A stretch of 7,278 bases of DNA. Source: Methanimicrococcus sp. (lineage in GTDB: Archaea; Halobacteriota; Methanosarcinia; Methanosarcinales; Methanosarcinaceae). Numbering within the stretch: the stretch's first letter is position 1; every line of letters starts with the position of its first letter. Location: positions 1 through 7,278 of the forward strand of contig WRDC01000071.1 of the NCBI GenBank assembly GCA_009783635.1, in the 5' to 3' direction. Below are positions 4,213 through 7,278 of the stretch, piece by piece. The notes beneath the pieces are model-generated. The model did not search any database. It was not told where the DNA came from and was given only the letters and a program-made list of their open reading frames with translations. Position numbers and translations under genes: made by a program.

Positions 4213-5067
4213 ATGGTCAATACGAAGAAATTGAAGCTGCATGACAGATTACTTTTCGGCACCGCCGGCGTTCCGGTCAGTTCCGCCGGGCGCGGTACTG
4301 TTGACGGAATCCGCCGCGTCCGCGAACTCGGTTTGGATTGCATGGAGCTTGAATTTGTTCAGGGCGTCCGCATGGGCGAAAAAACGGCAGCGGATGTCAA
4401 CGAGGTTGCCGGCAAAGAAAATGTTGCGCTCAGTGTCCACGGCCCGTATTATATCAATCTGAACGCGGCGGAGAAGGAAAAACTGGATGCCAGCGTTCAG
4501 CGCATTTACGACTCGGCGCGTATCGGCAATTTTTGTTCCGCCACAAATATTGTCTTCCATCCGGCTTTTTATTTGAAAGATGATAAAAAAGTTGTCTTTG
4601 ACCGAGTTTTTGATTTTTTGAAGAAATTGGCGGCCCGTTTGGAAGACGAGCAGATTCCCGTTACGCTTCGCCCCGAAACGACCGGAAAGGCAACGCAGTT
4701 CGGCGACACGGATGAACTTTTGTCGCTTTCCGAGGGGATTGACGGCGTTTTGCCCTGTTTCGATTTTTCTCATATACATGCCCGTGACGGCAAGCACAAC
4801 ACATATGAAGAATTCAAAGAAATCTTCGAAAAAATTGAAAAACGTCTCGGGAAAGAGGGTTTAAAAACAATGCATTGTCACGTCTCAGGCATTGAATATA
4901 CGGCGAAAGGCGAGCGCAATCATTTGATTTTGGAAGAATCCGATATGAATTACAAAGATTTAATGAAAGTCTTTAAAGAATTCAAGGCGTGCGGTACAAT
5001 TATTTGCGAAAGCCCGAATCTTGAAGGCGACGCGCTGCTGATGAAGAAGACTTACGAATCTGTCTGA
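4213..5067 (+). CDS. Endonuclease IV-like TIM-barrel protein (AP endonuclease family 2)
   Basis: The 284-residue product fits the endonuclease IV (Nfo) family, which cleaves DNA 5' of abasic sites with a tri-metal (zinc) centre; E. coli Nfo has 285 residues. Probable metal ligands are visible in order: VHGPYY (H76), FHPAFY (H116), RPETTGK (E155), FDFSHIH (D184, H187), HCHVSG (H223), NHLIL (H237) and CESPNLEGDA (E266). The match to E. coli H69, H109, E145, D179, H182, H216, H231 and E261 is good. The partner of H231, Asp229 in the DRH motif, is not obvious: the text here is GERNHL. From memory, archaeal homologues share this form. It starts two bases after the preceding stop and ends ten bases from the convergent FAD gene. 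A sugar isomerase-type TIM barrel is less likely because of the full ligand set. The gene symbol nfo would be reasonable but is left out because activity is not certain. Confidence 0.85.
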   Translation: MVNTKKLKLHDRLLFGTAGVPVSSAGRGTVDGIRRVRELGLDCMELEFVQGVRMGEKTAADVNEVAGKENVALSVHGPYYINLNAAEKEKLDASVQRIYDSARIGNFCSATNIVFHPAFYLKDDKKVVFDRVFDFLKKLAARLEDEQIPVTLRPETTGKATQFGDTDELLSLSEGIDGVLPCFDFSHIHARDGKHNTYEEFKEIFEKIEKRLGKEGLKTMHCHVSGIEYTAKGERNHLILEESDMNYKDLMKVFKEFKACGTIICESPNLEGDALLMKKTYESV

Positions 5068-5077
5068 TAATTTTCGC

Positions 5078-6700
5078 TCAGCTTTTGAAAGGCGGCAAAT
5101 AAGCCCGGTTAAAATCGTATCCTTTGAAATCGTTTTGCCGTTTCAGACGGCCGTCCGCCTGTAATTTTCCAAGCAGTTCGACAACGGAATAAGCCGCTCT
5201 CGTAACGCCCATGCTTCTTTTGTCGGTATCGGTTCCGGCAACATATAAATTCCGGACCGGCGTTCGGATGTCGGCAAATTTGCCGTTGACCGTGATTGCC
5301 GCTTTTTCGGGAATCACGATTTGTTCGTGGCGCATAATGACATGCTTTTCAATGTCGGGCAAAAGCGTAAAAAGTTTATCGTAAGCATCGCCGATTTTGG
5401 ATTTGACATCCTTTTGCTGCGGAATGAAGGCAAATCCGGCCGTTTGACAGCCATCGGGCGCCAGCGACGGGTCGTAATTGCTGATCGGACCGCCCCAATA
5501 CGGCAATCCCTCAAACTGCACTTCCGATCCTATATAATCAAATTCGGGACGCTTTTCGTCCATGCCGATCCAAATGCTTAAACTGACGGTGTGGTCAATC
5601 CCTTCCAGCAGATCCACATACGAAACCGGCAATTCCAGCATACTCGGAAGAGCGCTCGCAAATCCGGTGTGAATGATCAAATCGGCATAGTACTCATTTT
5701 CCGCCGTTTCAACACCGATTGCCGTAACGCCTTCGCCGCCTTCGTCATCGCCGCCTTCGTCATCACCGCCTTCATTTTTGCCGCCGTCCGTTAAAATTTT
5801 TTGGATATGCGTTCCGGTTAAGATGTTAACGGAGGAAGGCATGGATTTTAATGTACAGTCTGTAATCGCCTGAATTCCGCCTTCCGGATAGCCCTGCGTT
5901 GAAAAACCGCCTTTGTGCATCATTGTTTTACGGAAGGCTTCCAAAACGGAGTCGTTGTCTTCCGATTGTGTTTGGTCGGCAGTTTTATTTTTTCCGGATT
6001 TGGATTTCTTTTTCTTCTTACCCTTTTTATCGGGGCCGGCCGGCTCGTCCTTCTTATTTTTCCGCCCTTTCTTTTTCGTGTCGGTTTCGCCTTTGACGAT
6101 TGTTAAATATTCATCGTGTGTCAGTTTGTTCTCTTCCTTTACAACGCCCGCGCCGGCAGCCATCCGCTGAACGGATGTTTCTTTCATGCCGCGGCCGGAC
6201 ATAAACATGGAAAAGGTGTCGGCAAACGCCAAAGTTTCATGGCTCAGCCCTTCCGGCAGGCAGTCATAAACGGAAACGCCGGAAAAATCAGCGCCGCGGC
6301 TGACTTTGAGCATGACCGAGCCGACGGTTTTGGCCAGTTTCATCCGGTCGGCAACGGGGAGATAATCAAATGTTAAAAAGTCGCGCACATTGGTCGGGCA
6401 GCGAACCAGCTTGGAGTCAGGCGAGCGAATGTAATAATTGCCGTACGGACGGAAAGCCGGCGTGGTGTCAAAATACTGATCCATCAGCATCGGCAGCGGG
6501 CCTCCTCTCAGCGAGGTAATGGCGTGAGGGCCGGTATCCACCGTAAAGCCGTCAACGGAATAACTGCGGCAGTTGCCGCCGACAACGTCTTCCTTTTCAA
6601 AAACCAAAACACGGTTGCCGTGTTTGGAAAGAACGAGCGCGGAAAGAAGACCGCTGATACCGCCGCCGATAACAATGACATCGTACTTGTCGTTTTGCAT
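5078..6700 (-). CDS. CrtI/phytoene desaturase-like FAD-dependent oxidoreductase with two low-complexity inserts
   Basis: The 540-residue protein belongs to the NAD(P)/FAD-dependent amine-oxidase/phytoene desaturase superfamily (COG1233). The N-terminal Rossmann dinucleotide fold is clear: DVIVIGGGISGLLSALVL (7-24), then FEKEDVVGGNCRS (34-46) and FTVDTGPH (52-59). The C-terminal FAD motif is NLYVAGTDTDKRSMGVTRAA (484-503). The substrate cannot be read from sequence: carotenoid-like, retinol-saturase-like or an isoprenoid/lipid reductase are all possible. Two inserts are unusual: residues 206-250, dominated by Lys with KKGKKKKKSKSGK, and residues 306-325, Gly/Asp/Glu-rich with two exact GGDDE repeats. 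Both sit between conserved blocks, probably in surface loops. The start has AGGTG eight bases upstream (plus 6709-6713). The gene is transcribed toward the nfo-like gene with only a 10-base gap. Confidence 0.88.
   Translation of the reverse strand: MQNDKYDVIVIGGGISGLLSALVLSKHGNRVLVFEKEDVVGGNCRSYSVDGFTVDTGPHAITSLRGGPLPMLMDQYFDTTPAFRPYGNYYIRSPDSKLVRCPTNVRDFLTFDYLPVADRMKLAKTVGSVMLKVSRGADFSGVSVYDCLPEGLSHETLAFADTFSMFMSGRGMKETSVQRMAAGAGVVKEENKLTHDEYLTIVKGETDTKKKGRKNKKDEPAGPDKKGKKKKKSKSGKNKTADQTQSEDNDSVLEAFRKTMMHKGGFSTQGYPEGGIQAITDCTLKSMPSSVNILTGTHIQKILTDGGKNEGGDDEGGDDEGGEGVTAIGVETAENEYYADLIIHTGFASALPSMLELPVSYVDLLEGIDHTVSLSIWIGMDEKRPEFDYIGSEVQFEGLPYWGGPISNYDPSLAPDGCQTAGFAFIPQQKDVKSKIGDAYDKLFTLLPDIEKHVIMRHEQIVIPEKAAITVNGKFADIRTPVRNLYVAGTDTDKRSMGVTRAAYSVVELLGKLQADGRLKRQNDFKGYDFNRAYLPPFKS
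5726..5785 (-). repeat. Coding 15-bp repeat giving an acidic GGDDE insert
   Basis: On the plus strand two near-identical 15-base units (of type GCCTTCGTCATCGCC), with a partial one on each side, encode GGDDE GGDDE GGEG at residues 311-324 of the FAD enzyme. The surrounding residues 306-325 are almost wholly Gly, Asp, Glu, Asn and Lys. Confidence 0.8.
5951..6085 (-). other. Lysine-rich low-complexity insert in the FAD enzyme
   Basis: This stretch encodes residues 206-250. The first part holds about twenty lysines with Gly, Ser, Asn and Arg (KKKGRKNKK, KKGKKKKKSKSGK); it then turns polar and acidic (TADQTQSEDND). It interrupts the core between VKEENKLTHDEYLTIVKGE and SVLEAFRKTMMHKGGF, which read as ordinary CrtI-like sequence. 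The frame is kept. Confidence 0.8.
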
Positions 6701-6706
6701 TGCTGT

Positions 6707-6718
6707 AACACCTGTGTT
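6707..6718. promoter_or_regulatory. Inverted repeat AACAC-CT-GTGTT over the ribosome-binding site of the FAD gene
   Basis: AACAC (6707-6711) and GTGTT (6714-6718) are exact inverted repeats and cover the minus-strand Shine-Dalgarno AGGTG. The site could be an operator or chance; it is short. Confidence 0.25.
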
Positions 6719-6719
6719 G

Positions 6720-6727
6720 TTATAATA
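6720..6727 (-). promoter_or_regulatory. TATA-box candidate for the FAD oxidoreductase gene
   Basis: On the minus strand the sequence reads TATTATAA, centred about 24 bases upstream of ATG 6700. If used, transcription would begin at or very near the start codon, and the AGGTG site would not be in the message; a more distal promoter in 6730-6800 is the alternative. A perfect 10-bp palindrome GGTTATAACC (6785-6794) is another AT-rich candidate. Confidence 0.35.
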
Positions 6728-6829
6728 GACAGACTATGAAAAAGTAAACCCTTCAAAGAATAAAAAGATATCAGATTATGACGAGGTTATAACCGTTAAA
6801 ATCAAAAGGTGTAAGGAATAAAAAGATGA

Positions 6830-6850
6830 AAAGCTGAAAAATTCAGCTTT
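6830..6850 (-). terminator. Hairpin with T-rich flanks downstream of purC
   Basis: AAAGCTGAA (6830-6838) pairs perfectly with TTCAGCTTT (6842-6850) around AAA. Read on the minus strand, it comes about 50 bases after the purC stop and is followed by T4 and T5 runs. A T-run on the plus strand (6863-6872) would also allow termination in that direction. Confidence 0.6.
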
Positions 6851-6873
6851 CAAGATAAAAATCATTTTTTTTA

Positions 6874-6907
6874 ATCAGAACGTTCAAAAAATCAGAACAT
6901 TCAAAAA
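6874..6907. repeat. 17-bp direct repeat at the end of purC
   Basis: ATCAGAACGTTCAAAAA (6874-6890) is followed at once by ATCAGAACATTCAAAAA (6891-6907), one difference in 17. The second copy contains the purC stop codon (6901-6903), so the 3' end of the gene has been duplicated into the downstream region. Confidence 0.9.
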
Positions 6908-7278
6908 ATTTCGGGAACAAGTTTCCGGGCAACGGCTTCGTAAGCCTTTGTCAGGTCGCCGTCACCGAATCTGAAAATGTCTTTATCAAAGGATTCTTTT
7001 GTGACTTTGTCCCAGATGCGGCAGGTGTCGCAGGAAATTTCGTCAGCCAAAAGGATTTCGCCGCCCGCGCGGCCGAATTCAAGTTTGAAATCGGGCAAAA
7101 GGTAACCGTTTTTATCGAAATACGGCACCAAGATGCTGTTGATTTTAAGCGCGGTTTCTTTAAGACGCGCCATTTCCTCATAAGTGGCGATGCCGAGAGT
7201 GAAAGCGATGTCCTCATTAATCATCGGGTCCTGATAGTCATCATTTTTGTAGTCGAAAACAACGATCGGCTTGTCAAA
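6901..7278 (-). CDS. purC: Phosphoribosylaminoimidazole-succinocarboxamide synthase (SAICAR synthetase), partial
   Basis: This is the C-terminal part of the enzyme that joins CAIR and aspartate with ATP to form SAICAR in de novo purine synthesis. The reading frame enters from the window edge, so the N-terminal half lies outside; 125 residues are visible of about 240 expected. Family blocks seen are VVFDYKNDDYQDPMINEDIA (the Y-K-N/D-D, DPxINED substrate loop), LVPYFDKNGYLLPDFKLEFGR, and LADEISCDTCRIWD, which matches the signature LADEISPDTCRLWD with Cys for Pro. It ends in KLVPEIF. The ATG at 7222-7224 is an internal Met of the DPMINED motif, not the start. It is transcribed in the same direction as the FAD gene but is separated from it by 200 bp and a terminator-like hairpin, so they are probably separate units. 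Confidence 0.94.
   Translation of the reverse strand, partial: FDKPIVVFDYKNDDYQDPMINEDIAFTLGIATYEEMARLKETALKINSILVPYFDKNGYLLPDFKLEFGRAGGEILLADEISCDTCRIWDKVTKESFDKDIFRFGDGDLTKAYEAVARKLVPEIF

Noticed and set aside
4249..4797. 182-residue minus-strand open frame opposite the endonuclease IV-like gene
   Set aside because: It is antisense to a protein with a nearly full set of family metal ligands, so it is a shadow.
5899..6376. Several plus-strand open frames opposite the FAD enzyme
   Set aside because: They are Phe/Ser-rich shadows of the lysine-rich insert and of the conserved FAD-enzyme frame.
7222..7224. ATG as the start of a 107-residue protein
   Set aside because: It is the Met of the internal DPMINED motif of purC; the frame continues to the window edge with family sequence.

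Overview
The window looks like chromosomal DNA from a methanogenic archaeon, most likely a Methanosarcinaceae relative and possibly a host-associated lineage such as Methanimicrococcus. This is inferred from protein character, not from a search. The supporting genes are an archaeal-type phosphopantetheine adenylyltransferase (not the bacterial CoaD), an archaeal-type endonuclease IV homologue, a biotin ligase with a DNA-binding domain, an ArsR-type winged helix joined to a DUF4430-like domain, a CrtI-like FAD enzyme and purC. TTG starts with good Shine-Dalgarno sites, T-rich terminators and probable leaderless promoters also fit.

Layout. 1-239: about eleven imperfect tandem copies of a 20-25 bp unit centred on GTTAAC, running up to birA (262-1236, +). 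1331-2011 (+): a secreted, membrane-anchored surface protein with no ATG, GTG or TTG at its probable start; an ATT sits where the start should be. 2088-2918 (-): an ArsR-type regulator with a long tetrapeptide repeat at its N-terminus, ending in a hairpin plus T-tracts. 2919-3266: a divergent intergenic region with a palindromic operator candidate and three hairpins that share GNA triloops. 3267-5067 (+): archaeal coaD, a small acidic protein and an endonuclease IV-like TIM barrel, the last two almost touching. 5078-6700 (-): a CrtI-like FAD oxidoreductase carrying a lysine-rich and an acidic insert. 6901-7278 (-): the C-terminal half of purC, cut by the window edge.

How the parts relate. BirA attaches biotin to carboxylases or decarboxylases and can repress transcription. 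The array in front of birA resembles the known BirA half-site TTGTTAACC, so it may be an expanded autoregulatory operator; this is the strongest lead in the window. CoaD makes dephospho-CoA, PurC acts in purine synthesis and the Nfo-like protein probably in base-excision repair; these are housekeeping genes. Independent short tandem repeats at six or more places, coding and non-coding, suggest a genome prone to replication slippage. I see no mobile element, CRISPR array, tRNA, rRNA or defence system.
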